Shown here: in pieces, positions 34,328-42,982 of the stretch
Numbering within the stretch: the first letter of the stretch is position 1
Layout: the number at the start of each line of letters is the position of its first letter
Source: RBG-16-49-21 sp040768125
GTDB taxonomy: Bacteria > Spirochaetota > UBA4802 > UBA5550
Direction: 5' to 3'
Assembly: GCA_040768125.1 (NCBI GenBank)
Contig: JAXGNG010000001.1
Location: 186,001 to 250,000 of the forward strand
DNA length: 64,000 nt
Translations under genes and position numbers: made by a program
Notes under the pieces: generated by a model
Database searches by the model: none
Told to the model about the DNA's origin: nothing
Seen by the model: only the letters and a program-made list of their open reading frames with translations

Positions 34328-36532
34328 ATGAATCTTGATAATTTCAAACGTCAACGGAATAAACGGATGCGAATAGCCATAGCTGTCATTTCAGCGTTGA
34401 TTATGGTTGCCCATGGGGATGCGGCGACGATTCGGGTCGATGATTCACTGGAGAAGTTGCCGATAGGCTCCTCGGTTGATTTTCTGGTTGATGAGACAGG
34501 CGATCTGACCGTCAGGGACGTGGCATCTCCCTTGATGCGGGACCTGTGGGTTAAATCCCGGGAGATTAATCCGGCCTTTGGATTTACCAGGTCGGTCTAC
34601 TGGGTGAAGTTTTCAGTGGTGAACGATACGGGGAAAGAGAAGTCTTTTTTCCTGGAGCAGGCCTATGCTCTCGTCGACGACGTCAGGCTCTATAAGCGAG
34701 AAAAAAATGGATTCAGTGTTATTCGTACCGGTGATCATTTCAAGTATCGCGAAAGGCCCTATGATCATCGGACCTTCGTCTTTCCACTGAGTTGTCCTCC
34801 CCATTCGAGGATGACCTATTACCTCCGGCAGGAAACCTCGAGCGCGATGTATTTCCCCCTCCTTCTCTGGTCTCCTGATTCCTTCATTTCATGGGCCCTT
34901 CAGGAAGACAGGCTCCTCATGTTTTTCTACGGCATGATGATAATCATGGCATTCAATTATCTTTGCGTATATTTTTTAATTCGACATCTCAGCTATTTGC
35001 ACTTTTCACTGTTTATTCTTTCACTTCTTCTTTTCATCATGACGCAGCTTGGCGCGACATATCAATTAATCATACCGGGATCGCCCACCCTGATGAACGT
35101 CGCGCCGCCCTTCTTTCTCTGCCTGACCAACCTGTTTGGCAATAGATTTGTGCTGACTTTTCTTCAGCTGGGGAAACGTGCTCCTCAATTGAGGAAAGTC
35201 GTCAACATGGAAGCCATGATAATCCTGTTTGCCCTGGCTTCGGTTCCCCTGATTTCCGTATTTGATATATATACCGCGATTATGGCCGGAACTGCCTGCC
35301 TTTCGGTGGCATCGATACTTACCGCCTTCGGTGCGGGAATACTTCTTCTGTGCCGGAAACAGAGAAGTGGATATATTTTTACCTTCATCAGTACCGGTTT
35401 CTTCATCGGTTCGATCCTTTATCTCATGAGAAGCTTTGGATTGCTGCCGGGAAATTTCGTCACGACGTGGTCAATAGTAATTGGCTCATCGACTATTCTT
35501 ATCGTGCTTTCCATAGCGATGGTGGATCGAATTAATACGATGAGGATGGGGTTGAAAAAGCTGGTGGCGAATATCGGGAAGGAGGTAACGGAGAGAAGCA
35601 TTGAACTGCTACTGAGTGAAGTTGCGGGAATGGTCATCGAAGAGCAGTTGGGAAAAAAGCCCTCCGGGGCGAGGGGCGGCATTGATGCGCCCTCGATACA
35701 GGGTCTTCTTGACTACCAGCGGGATCTCACCATACAAAAACTCAGCCATGACATAAATATCATATCAAATGCTGAAGAACTCCTCGAGAAAACGGTCCTT
35801 AAGGTGAAGGAGATCTCAAGGTCACAGACCATACTCCTTTACACTTTGGACCGGGACAATAATCTCACCTTGCGGATCTCGGTCGGAGTAATCGGAGAAA
35901 AAAAACTTGAGGCAGTGAAAAAACTGGTCGCGGAAGTGTTCAACGGGGGCAGCTCGCGAATGATTCAAGGTGAGGACGCATGCGGAGCGGGAGAGGGTCA
36001 TGTCATCTGTATTCCTGTGAAGTATGAAGGGAGAATGATCGGCGTCGGGTATTGTGAACGATCGCCGGATGACGTGAAATTCACAGAAAATGACGCACGT
36101 ATTCTGATTGATTTTTCCGACAGAATGGTTGCGGTCTATGAGAATGCCGTTGAATACAGGAAAAAGATGGTACGTGATGAATACAGAAAAAAACATTCCA
36201 TTACAAGCCAGACGGAGGACAAGATAAAAAGGGCGGTGGCGTATATACGGGAACATTATGCCCGGGATATTTCACGAGAGGGACTGGCGGCTTCACTTGA
36301 TATCAGCCCCAATCATCTCGGAAAATTTTTCAAGCTCTACACGGGTAAAAAGCTCAGTGAATATATTAATGAGCTTCGCATCCGCGACGCGGCGCACATG
36401 TTGAGGGAAAAAAGGGAGGAAAGTATCATCACCATCGCTTTTGCGGTCGGTTTCGAAAGCCTCAGCACATTTAACCGCGCGTTCATGAAAATTATCGGTG
36501 TAACTCCAACGGAGCACAGGGAAAAAAATTGA
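34328..36532 (+). CDS. 7TM-DISM receptor fused to GAF-like and AraC-type DNA-binding domains
   Basis: 734 residues. An export signal (IAIAVISALIMVAHGDAAT) precedes a periplasmic 7TMR-DISMED2-like beta-sandwich at about 35-185 (FTRSVYWVKFSVVND). Seven membrane helices follow, roughly 195-405. A coiled linker, a GAF-like domain at about 480-600 (SRSQTILLYTLDRDNNLTL) and a C-terminal AraC/HTH_18 domain at about 635-734 complete it: LAASLDISPNHLGKFFKLYTG and FAVGFESLSTFNRAF are the two helix-turn-helix units. It senses an external ligand and would bind DNA while tethered to the membrane. No kinase or cyclase domain is present. Confidence 0.88.
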   Translation: MNLDNFKRQRNKRMRIAIAVISALIMVAHGDAATIRVDDSLEKLPIGSSVDFLVDETGDLTVRDVASPLMRDLWVKSREINPAFGFTRSVYWVKFSVVNDTGKEKSFFLEQAYALVDDVRLYKREKNGFSVIRTGDHFKYRERPYDHRTFVFPLSCPPHSRMTYYLRQETSSAMYFPLLLWSPDSFISWALQEDRLLMFFYGMMIIMAFNYLCVYFLIRHLSYLHFSLFILSLLLFIMTQLGATYQLIIPGSPTLMNVAPPFFLCLTNLFGNRFVLTFLQLGKRAPQLRKVVNMEAMIILFALASVPLISVFDIYTAIMAGTACLSVASILTAFGAGILLLCRKQRSGYIFTFISTGFFIGSILYLMRSFGLLPGNFVTTWSIVIGSSTILIVLSIAMVDRINTMRMGLKKLVANIGKEVTERSIELLLSEVAGMVIEEQLGKKPSGARGGIDAPSIQGLLDYQRDLTIQKLSHDINIISNAEELLEKTVLKVKEISRSQTILLYTLDRDNNLTLRISVGVIGEKKLEAVKKLVAEVFNGGSSRMIQGEDACGAGEGHVICIPVKYEGRMIGVGYCERSPDDVKFTENDARILIDFSDRMVAVYENAVEYRKKMVRDEYRKKHSITSQTEDKIKRAVAYIREHYARDISREGLAASLDISPNHLGKFFKLYTGKKLSEYINELRIRDAAHMLREKREESIITIAFAVGFESLSTFNRAFMKIIGVTPTEHREKN

Positions 36533-36578
36533 TGCTGATGAATTATCGAGCAAGGACGCGTCGCGGCCGCACCTCAGG

Positions 36579-37622
36579 TCAGTTTTCTCCTTTTTTTTCT
36601 GAGAAAACGCCGGGGTTGGCGTCATTAAGTTTTTTTAGCCCCGTGAGCATCCGCGGGACATCAACCCTGTGGTACCGTGACTTGTAATGCAGTAATATCT
36701 CTTCCCCGTATTTGCCCGCGAGTTCATATTTGAATGGAATCCGGACGGGTGCTTCCTTGTACGATGATATTTCAAGACCGTCACGGTGTTCGCGAATGTA
36801 GCCTTTCGCTGAAAGCTCGATGTCAATGATGTCCGTGAATCGGGTCAGCGTTATTTTGTTTTTGTCCGCAAGGGTCCACATGGTGAGCTGCCATGCGCCG
36901 GATTTTCCGGTAATATAATAGATCGTGTCCGGTCCCATGTGAAGCTTCGAGGAGGATGTCTGGAGGTTCTTCAGAACAACGCGTTGCTCTGAAAGGTCGA
37001 CAACGTTAAAGTAATATGAACCCGCTATGCCTGCCGCAATGCCGAGGAGGCTTCCCGTCCTGGAAAAGGTAACGGTATAGTATTTCCTGTAGGGAGGGGG
37101 GAAGGTCTCCGGCATCAATGCATCGCTGGTGTTGTCGGCGATTTTATAGCGGTATAGAGTAAAGTCCTTGTAGTAGATGATTGTTTCACCATCGACCGTA
37201 CAGTTTAACACGGGGTTTTTTTCATCTCCAACCGCCGCGTCAATGATGTGGCTTCCCCTGTTGTCGAATATCGAAAGTTGACGACCGTCGGAAATAACCG
37301 CGTAACGATCATTCATGTCGATGTGGCGTTCTCCTTCAGCGCCGATCATCGAAAGATCGATTCTGGAAGGAAAAATGATCCGGGCCCCTTCTTCGTCTGT
37401 TTGATATATGACGGTGCCCGTTGAATGCAAATCCTTGCCATCAATCGATCCCTTTGAGCCGTAGCGCAATAATTCCAGCTGGAGGGCATCCAGGGCGTCG
37501 GGTTGGCCGGTAGAAAAGTTATCGAGCGCCTTTTCGAGTCTCTTCTCGGGGTCCATTGTGCAGGCGCACAGCAGGATCATGAACAGCGAGAGCACGATGG
37601 GGCGCGGGGCATGACGGTTCAT
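36579..37622 (-). CDS. lipoprotein of unknown function, beta-propeller-like
   Basis: 347 residues with a lipoprotein signal peptide (IVLSLFMILLCAC, lipobox LCAC). The mature part has repeated short beta-rich units with aromatic/aspartate turns (YAVISDGRQLSIFDNRGSH, TIIYYKDFTLYRYKIADN, YTVTFSRTGSLLGIAAG), which suggests a propeller-like fold, though no named family is recognised. Its ATG overlaps the stop of the upstream TPR/Mrr-like gene by 4 bp, so the two are translationally coupled and probably act together at the envelope. Confidence 0.7.
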   Translation of the reverse strand: MNRHAPRPIVLSLFMILLCACTMDPEKRLEKALDNFSTGQPDALDALQLELLRYGSKGSIDGKDLHSTGTVIYQTDEEGARIIFPSRIDLSMIGAEGERHIDMNDRYAVISDGRQLSIFDNRGSHIIDAAVGDEKNPVLNCTVDGETIIYYKDFTLYRYKIADNTSDALMPETFPPPYRKYYTVTFSRTGSLLGIAAGIAGSYYFNVVDLSEQRVVLKNLQTSSSKLHMGPDTIYYITGKSGAWQLTMWTLADKNKITLTRFTDIIDIELSAKGYIREHRDGLEISSYKEAPVRIPFKYELAGKYGEEILLHYKSRYHRVDVPRMLTGLKKLNDANPGVFSEKKGEN

Positions 37623-38977
37623 CTCTGGGCGGTCCTTTTTTTCGAAGTGTATTTTTCAACGATTCTTTTCACGAAGTCAGCATCATACAACTCGATCATT
37701 TTCGCCGGGGCCACTGTTTTCGCCCTGGCGCTGAATTTTGACGTGGTGATATAAATGCCGCTTTTGCAGTTTTCACCGGCAATTGTTCGCTGGAATTCGT
37801 TGACGGCGTCTTCGGATATTTCCCGCGTGGTCCGGTGAAACATGATGAGTATGGGCGGATCGTTTATCCGCTTAATATTGTATGCCCTGTAGTAATAGAT
37901 GTTGGCGCTGGGTCGCTCTTTTGATATGATATTGTAATTGAGGCTGGAAACCAGTTCGACTATGAGGGGCTGCAGTGCCTCGAGGGACGACGAAAAAACG
38001 GTCATCATGCTTTCGTTGCCCATGATGTCCTGATAGGATTCGAGCTTCTGGCGCGTATTCCTGAAATTCGGGTTCTCTTCCGAGATTTTACTCCAGTGAT
38101 GAAACGCCTCCTTGATCCGGTTTTTTTGCTCATAGCAGTCGGCGAGAAGGAAACGGTATTCGTGCGCCTCTTCGCTCTTTTCTTTCAGATTCACCAGTCC
38201 CTGCTCAAGGATGTCTATGGCGCTTTCGTAGTCTTCCAGGGTATTCAATATCTCGCCGATCTTAAAAAGACTTTTAAGAAAATATTTCCTGTCACTTTTG
38301 GCTTTCTGGAACATGGCAATGGCATTATCGTTGTCTTTTTTTATCTGGTACAGCAATCCAAGATGAAATTCGGCATCGGAACGCGAACCCGAGATGGAAA
38401 GTTCTTTAAGAAGATACTCTTCAGCCTTGTTGTAGTCGGAGGTGTGATAACAGGATATCCCGAGGGGAAGATAAATATCGTTCAGGGCGGGATTGATGAT
38501 AATTGCCTTCTCAAGGTGCTCTCTGGCCTTTTTATAGTCACTTTTTTTATAGAGGGCATGGCCTAGCCGATGATTCGCCACCAGGTCCTCGGGATTGAAT
38601 ATGAGAATACTCTTGTATTCCTCAATCTCCTTCAAAAAATTATTTGTTTCATGATACAGCCTGGCCAGATGATAATGAATGTCGATTTGATTGATGAACT
38701 TGGTGAAATCAGGCAAGGAAAGGATCGAGTTCAATTCCGAGATGGCAAGAACAAACTGGTTCTGCTTTATGAGAATCAGGGCCCGAAGATACCGGGCGGG
38801 GGGGTAATCGCTTTTACGCTCGAGGATTTTTTTTACTATTTCGCTGGCCTTGCCGAGGGCGCCCGCTTCAAGGTATTCCTCCGCTTTTTCGATTCTGGCC
38901 TGAAAAGATGTTGATTTAAAAATGATGAAAACAACAATGATAATGACGATGACGGCGATGATAATGGGAATTCTCAT
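37619..38977 (-). CDS. membrane-anchored TPR protein with degenerate Mrr-like C-terminal domain
   Basis: 452 residues. One N-terminal membrane helix (IPIIIAVIVIIIVVFIIF), then about seven or eight TPR units over residues 25-320 (FLLADCYEQKNRIKEAFHHW). The last 120 residues look like an Mrr-type restriction endonuclease fold: a strand-rich ILIMFHRTTREISEDAVNEF segment, GIYITTSKFSARAKTVA and IELYDADFVKRIVEKY, which correspond to the usual GIFITTS...IELIDG pattern. The catalytic Q-x-K strand reads M-F-H, so nuclease activity is unlikely. Codon use is AT-richer than the neighbours. Coupled by a 4-bp overlap to the lipoprotein gene. Confidence 0.78.
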   Translation of the reverse strand: MRIPIIIAVIVIIIVVFIIFKSTSFQARIEKAEEYLEAGALGKASEIVKKILERKSDYPPARYLRALILIKQNQFVLAISELNSILSLPDFTKFINQIDIHYHLARLYHETNNFLKEIEEYKSILIFNPEDLVANHRLGHALYKKSDYKKAREHLEKAIIINPALNDIYLPLGISCYHTSDYNKAEEYLLKELSISGSRSDAEFHLGLLYQIKKDNDNAIAMFQKAKSDRKYFLKSLFKIGEILNTLEDYESAIDILEQGLVNLKEKSEEAHEYRFLLADCYEQKNRIKEAFHHWSKISEENPNFRNTRQKLESYQDIMGNESMMTVFSSSLEALQPLIVELVSSLNYNIISKERPSANIYYYRAYNIKRINDPPILIMFHRTTREISEDAVNEFQRTIAGENCKSGIYITTSKFSARAKTVAPAKMIELYDADFVKRIVEKYTSKKRTAQR

Positions 38978-39278
38978 GGTTGGTCCAGTTCCGCTAACGG
39001 TCGATCAAAATCAGGGCACCAGGAAAGAGACTCCAGCACCTGACTTTGCCTCGTTACCTGGATCGTAATAATCCAGTATTGTTCGTTTTCGTCAAGTAAT
39101 TATCAATGGACGTCACGCGCCCGGTAAAAATTCAGCGATGTCCTCTCCCGTCCCTTCAGGCGGTGTGTGAATTACAGGCGGGCCGTATAAGGCAATCGCG
39201 AAGGCAGGGGATGCAGGGGACCACGCTGGAAATCGCGACTGTGCATTCATGTTCATATTGCTCTGAAGGATTTGTCAT
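38978..39278. other. intergenic region between the TPR gene and guaA
   Basis: About 300 bases between divergent genes. It contains a possible minus-strand promoter (39065-39095). Upstream of guaA I looked for a purine-riboswitch core and found none. No open frame, terminator or RNA gene is recognised. Confidence 0.55.
39065..39095 (-). promoter_or_regulatory. weak candidate promoter for the TPR/Mrr-like gene
   Basis: On the minus strand TTGACG (39090-39095) and TATTAC (39065-39070) are 19 bp apart, longer than ideal. Start of transcription would be near 39058, about 80 nt before the gene. Confidence 0.28.
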
Positions 39279-40844
39279 ATGATTGAACACACCATACAAA
39301 TCCCGAAGGAACGTATCATCATACTTGACTTCGGATCACAGTATACACAATTGATCGCCAGGCGGATCCGCGAATTGAGCGTATACGCGGAGATTGTACC
39401 CTATTACTACCCCATAAGCGACCTCCTCAAGGAGCGGCCCGCGGCTCTTGTTCTTTCGGGGGGGCCTTCTTCAACATATGATAAGCATGCGCCCCATGCG
39501 AATCCCGCTCTTTTTGACATGGGCATCCCGGTACTTGGCATCTGTTACGGACTGTATCAGATTGTAAGGCATTTTAAGGGATCTATAGAAGGGGCCCGTT
39601 CAAAAGAGTATGGCCGGGCGGTCATTGAAATCAGTGGTGAGTCCCTTCTTTTCAGGGGAATCGGCGGGAAGGAAGTGGTATGGATGAGCCATGGTGACAA
39701 GGTGATCAATCCTCCTCCAGGGTTCGCGGTGATCGCGTCTTCTGATAACGCGGAAATAGCAGCAATAGAACAGAGGGATAAACGGATATACGGCGTGCAG
39801 TTCCATCCGGAGGTATATCACACGATCAACGGGAAAAAAATCCTGCAAAATTTTCTTTTTGACATATGCGGACTGAAGCCCACCTGGACCATGTCTTCAT
39901 TCATCGAATCGTCTGTTGAGTCAATACGACGGGAGGTGGGCAACGGTAGCGTGCTTCTTGGGCTTTCGGGCGGTGTCGATTCATCGGTTACCGCCGTGTT
40001 ATTGCAGAAAGCAATCGGTGACCGGCTATACTGTGTTTTTGTGAACAACGGGGTGCTGAGGAAAAATGAGCACGAGCAGGTGGTTGAGCGCTTTCGGCGG
40101 CATATGAAACTGAATCTGATATACGCCGATGCATCGCAGCGCTTTCTGAGAAAACTAAAGGGAGTGGAAAATCCCGAGAAAAAAAGGCGCATTATCGGGC
40201 GTGAGTTCATCAAGGTTTTCATGAAAGAGGCGCGCAGGATGGGACGGTTTGACTTCCTCGCCCAGGGGACGCTTTATCCAGACGTCATCGAATCGGTCTC
40301 GACAAAGGGACCCTCGGACACGATTAAGAGCCATCACAACAGGGTCCCCGAGGTGTTGAAACTGATCCGGTCTGGAAGGGTGATTGAGCCCCTCAAGGAG
40401 CTTTTTAAAGACGAGGTCCGGGATCTTGGCCGGGCGCTGAATATGCCCGAGGAATTAATCCGCCGTCATCCCTTTCCCGGTCCGGGCCTGGCAATACGGA
40501 TTGTCGGTGACGTGACTCCTGAGCGGATTCGTATTCTTCAGGAAGCCGATGATATCGTGGTTCGTGAGATAAAAACGGCCGGACTCTACGATGAGTTGTG
40601 GCAGATATTCGCCGTTTTTCTTCCGGTGAAATCGGTTGGGGTGATGGGGGACAGCAGGACGTATGAGAACGTGATCGTACTGCGGGGCGTTACCTCGGTG
40701 GATGCTATGACGGCCGACTGGGCCTACCTCCCGGAGGAATTGCTCAGAAAGATATCAAATCGCATAATCAACGAGGTCAAGGGCATCAATCGCGTTGTGT
40801 ATGATATTTCGTCGAAGCCCCCGAGCACGATTGAATGGGAGTAA
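39279..40844 (+). CDS. guaA: GMP synthase (glutamine-hydrolysing)
   Basis: 521 residues, the usual size. It aminates XMP to GMP using glutamine and ATP. The N-terminal class I glutamine amidotransferase has the nucleophile Cys89 in GICYGLYQIV and the His/Glu pair in VQFHPEVYHT. The ATP-pyrophosphatase domain has LLGLSGGVDSSVTAVLL (P-loop SGGxDS). The C-terminal dimerisation domain has RHPFPGPGLAIRIVG and ends DISSKPPSTIEWE, the standard terminus. The GICYGLYQI wording differs slightly from the common GICYGMQ. AAGGA lies 8 bp before the ATG. Confidence 0.96.
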   Translation: MIEHTIQIPKERIIILDFGSQYTQLIARRIRELSVYAEIVPYYYPISDLLKERPAALVLSGGPSSTYDKHAPHANPALFDMGIPVLGICYGLYQIVRHFKGSIEGARSKEYGRAVIEISGESLLFRGIGGKEVVWMSHGDKVINPPPGFAVIASSDNAEIAAIEQRDKRIYGVQFHPEVYHTINGKKILQNFLFDICGLKPTWTMSSFIESSVESIRREVGNGSVLLGLSGGVDSSVTAVLLQKAIGDRLYCVFVNNGVLRKNEHEQVVERFRRHMKLNLIYADASQRFLRKLKGVENPEKKRRIIGREFIKVFMKEARRMGRFDFLAQGTLYPDVIESVSTKGPSDTIKSHHNRVPEVLKLIRSGRVIEPLKELFKDEVRDLGRALNMPEELIRRHPFPGPGLAIRIVGDVTPERIRILQEADDIVVREIKTAGLYDELWQIFAVFLPVKSVGVMGDSRTYENVIVLRGVTSVDAMTADWAYLPEELLRKISNRIINEVKGINRVVYDISSKPPSTIEWE

Positions 40845-40893
40845 CCCGGGTTCCCGCGCGGTATCGCCGTTGCCTGCTCCGGTACGAACGCAT

Positions 40894-41292
40894 TCATTCA
40901 CGATGTGATTCCCTGTAAAAGCCGAACTGCCCGCCGGGGGGGATTGTTACCGAGGGATCATCCGTTCCGGTCATCCAGAGCAGCGTCTGGCCGCCCGAGA
41001 CGCGGTACTCAAAATCGGTACGGGTGCCGTACCACCACCTGCCGTCCCATTGGATACTGACCCTCCGGCCCAGGGCTTCCACCCTTCCCCTGATTTGACG
41101 GGTATCGCCACTCTCCATTTCAATGTAGGAGAGTACGCAGAAACAGTCCGTGCCGATGACCAGTGATGCCTGCTCCCCTTCGTTTATCCATTTGCCGACG
41201 AGTTGTTCCGCGGCAAGAGATCTTCCCCTGGTTGAGGACGGTCCGCAATATGCCGTCACGCACGCCATGGCAATTACGATGAGCTGTTTCAT
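40894..41292 (-). CDS. small lipoprotein, hypothetical
   Basis: 132 residues with a lipoprotein signal peptide (QLIVIAMACVTAYC, cysteine at residue 16). The mature domain is beta-rich (LVGKWINEGEQASLVIG, then QWDGRWWYGTRTDFEYRV), like a small lipocalin-style or beta-sandwich domain that begins with a G-K-W motif. Function unknown. The ATG at 41292 overlaps the alkyltransferase stop by 4 bp (ATGA), which decides the start and implies co-translation. Confidence 0.7.
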   Translation of the reverse strand: MKQLIVIAMACVTAYCGPSSTRGRSLAAEQLVGKWINEGEQASLVIGTDCFCVLSYIEMESGDTRQIRGRVEALGRRVSIQWDGRWWYGTRTDFEYRVSGGQTLLWMTGTDDPSVTIPPGGQFGFYRESHRE

Positions 41293-41933
41293 GATATGAG
41301 CCACCCGTTTTGAATCATCTCATGTTCATGCTCAATGAGCAGGCGCTTAATCCCGTCACCGGCTGAATAATGGCCCACTGTGCCATCTGAACGTATAACC
41401 CGGTGGCAGGGGATGATAATGGGCAAGCTGTTCTTCGCCATGACAGTGCCGACAAAACGTGCACCCCGGGGGAAACCTGCCCGGCGTGCCAGGGACTCGT
41501 ATGAGCCGGTGGCGCCAGTTTCAGTTTCCAGAAGGGCGCGGTAAACGGTGATTTCATTCAGGGTGTAGATGCTCAGGTCGAGATCGATAGACGCGACGCC
41601 CGGGCAGGGATTGACCAGTGATATCATGCGGGGCTCTTCTCCCGGGCGATAATCGAAACTGAGCACTCGGGGGAAAAGGGGACCATGAAAATACCTGGAG
41701 AGAAGTTCCCGTGTGTCAGTCAGGGGGCGGGTCTCCGCCGGCGGAATGGCATCAAGCATGGATCGGATGCGGGGCGAAAGGGGACCAAGAATAACGCATG
41801 TCAATTTCGTTGCCGTGGCGATGAGTTCAAGGTGCCCCGCAGGAGAATCCATGGGAAGACGCCACAGGCCTCGTGCGGATCCAATTCGAGCAAGATAGTG
41901 GGGATCAGGCATTGAGTGTTTCCATGATGGCAA
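41289..41933 (-). CDS. ogt: methylated-DNA--protein-cysteine methyltransferase (Ogt-like)
   Basis: 214 residues. The C-terminal domain carries the suicide active site PIIIPCHRVIRSDG with the acceptor cysteine, the Asn-containing GTVMAKNSLP strand before it, and YESLARRAGFPRGARFVG, the DNA-binding helix-turn-helix with arginine finger. It repairs O6-alkylguanine. The N-terminal 110 residues form the less conserved alpha/beta lobe. The start is uncertain: the longest frame overlaps the ribF end by 29 bp, while the ATG at 41912 would overlap it by 8 bp; neither has a strong ribosome-binding site. Confidence 0.88.
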   Translation of the reverse strand: MPSWKHSMPDPHYLARIGSARGLWRLPMDSPAGHLELIATATKLTCVILGPLSPRIRSMLDAIPPAETRPLTDTRELLSRYFHGPLFPRVLSFDYRPGEEPRMISLVNPCPGVASIDLDLSIYTLNEITVYRALLETETGATGSYESLARRAGFPRGARFVGTVMAKNSLPIIIPCHRVIRSDGTVGHYSAGDGIKRLLIEHEHEMIQNGWLIS

Positions 41934-42846
41934 GGGCGGATTCCCTGTCTCGCTTTATTTGCGCGACGAGCTGTTCCCTGCTGCCGAACCGGATCTCACT
42001 TCGTATTCGGTCGTGAAATTCAACAGTGAGTATCGAGTCATAGAGATCCCCCTCATAATCGAAAAGGTGCGCCTCGATGCTCCAGGGCGTGTCGGGGAAG
42101 GTCGGATTGTTCCCGATATTGAGCATTCCCCGTAAACCCGCACCGTTTTCCGTGAAGGCGGTGACAGCATAGACCCCGTCCGCGGGTATTATTTTGTCAC
42201 TGTTGGACGGAACGATATTGGCGGTGGGGAAGCCGAGGGAGCGTCCCCTGCCCATTCCCTTCGTGACGGAACCGGAGAGCGAATAACCATGTCCCATGAG
42301 GCGGTTTGCAAGCCGTAGATCACCTGTTTCAAGGGCCCGGCGGATCCTGGTTGATGACACCGGCTCCGAATCAATATACTCCTCCTCGATTCGGACGATC
42401 TCAACGCCCGTGGCCGAAGCAAGCTCCGTGATGAAATCGTAGTTACCCTCGCGGTTCTTCCCGAAGGCGTGATCGTAACCGATTACAAGGGTTTTGGCAT
42501 CCAGCCTGTTGATCAGGATGTCATGATAAAAATCTGACGCGCTCATCATGGCCATCTGGGGGGTGAAATTGAGCAGGATGATATTGGGAATGCCGAAATT
42601 ATAAATCGCGTTGACCTTCTCTTCCGTTGTGGTGAGTACCCTCATCCGCATTTCCGGGTTGAGAATTTTCCTGGGGTGCGTTGAAAAGGTAATGACAACG
42701 GGATCCCCCGCTTGTTTCGCCGAAGCGCCAAGAAGAGCCGTGAAAATCTTCCTGTGACCAAGATGAACACCGTCGAAGTTCCCGATGGTGACCACGGGAT
42801 TTCTGAAGAGGCTTTTGTGTTCGGGAAGGTTGTGATAAATTTTCAT
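41905..42846 (-). CDS. ribF: bifunctional riboflavin kinase/FAD synthetase
   Basis: 313 residues, normal for RibF. The N-terminal FAD synthetase (nucleotidyltransferase) domain opens VVTIGNFDGVHLGHRKIF, with the HxGH-type motif, and continues to VSSTRIRRALETGDLRLANRLMG. The C-terminal flavokinase domain has GRGRSLGFPTANIVP and YAVTAF, GMLNIGNNPTF and the Glu-containing IEAHLFDYEGDLYD. It makes FMN and FAD in the cytoplasm. It appears to head a short operon with the alkyltransferase and a lipoprotein. Confidence 0.96.
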   Translation of the reverse strand: MKIYHNLPEHKSLFRNPVVTIGNFDGVHLGHRKIFTALLGASAKQAGDPVVITFSTHPRKILNPEMRMRVLTTTEEKVNAIYNFGIPNIILLNFTPQMAMMSASDFYHDILINRLDAKTLVIGYDHAFGKNREGNYDFITELASATGVEIVRIEEEYIDSEPVSSTRIRRALETGDLRLANRLMGHGYSLSGSVTKGMGRGRSLGFPTANIVPSNSDKIIPADGVYAVTAFTENGAGLRGMLNIGNNPTFPDTPWSIEAHLFDYEGDLYDSILTVEFHDRIRSEIRFGSREQLVAQIKRDRESALAIMETLNA

Positions 42847-42982
42847 GGTCCGGGCCGGGTTCGTCGCTCGACATCCTGTAAACGGAATGGCCCTGGAACC
42901 GTATGAGAAACGGTTGGGGGCACATAACGGCAGTGGAACAGTGCGTGCTGCCGGTCAGCGTGTCAAGTTTTTATCTCGGCCT

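Noticed and set aside
36589..36600. T-rich tract after the 7TM-DISM/AraC gene as a terminator
   Set aside because: No stable GC hairpin precedes it, and it lies in the coding end of the opposite lipoprotein gene.
39150..39278. Possible purine riboswitch ahead of guaA
   Set aside because: The conserved loop-loop and junction bases of the purine aptamer could not be found.
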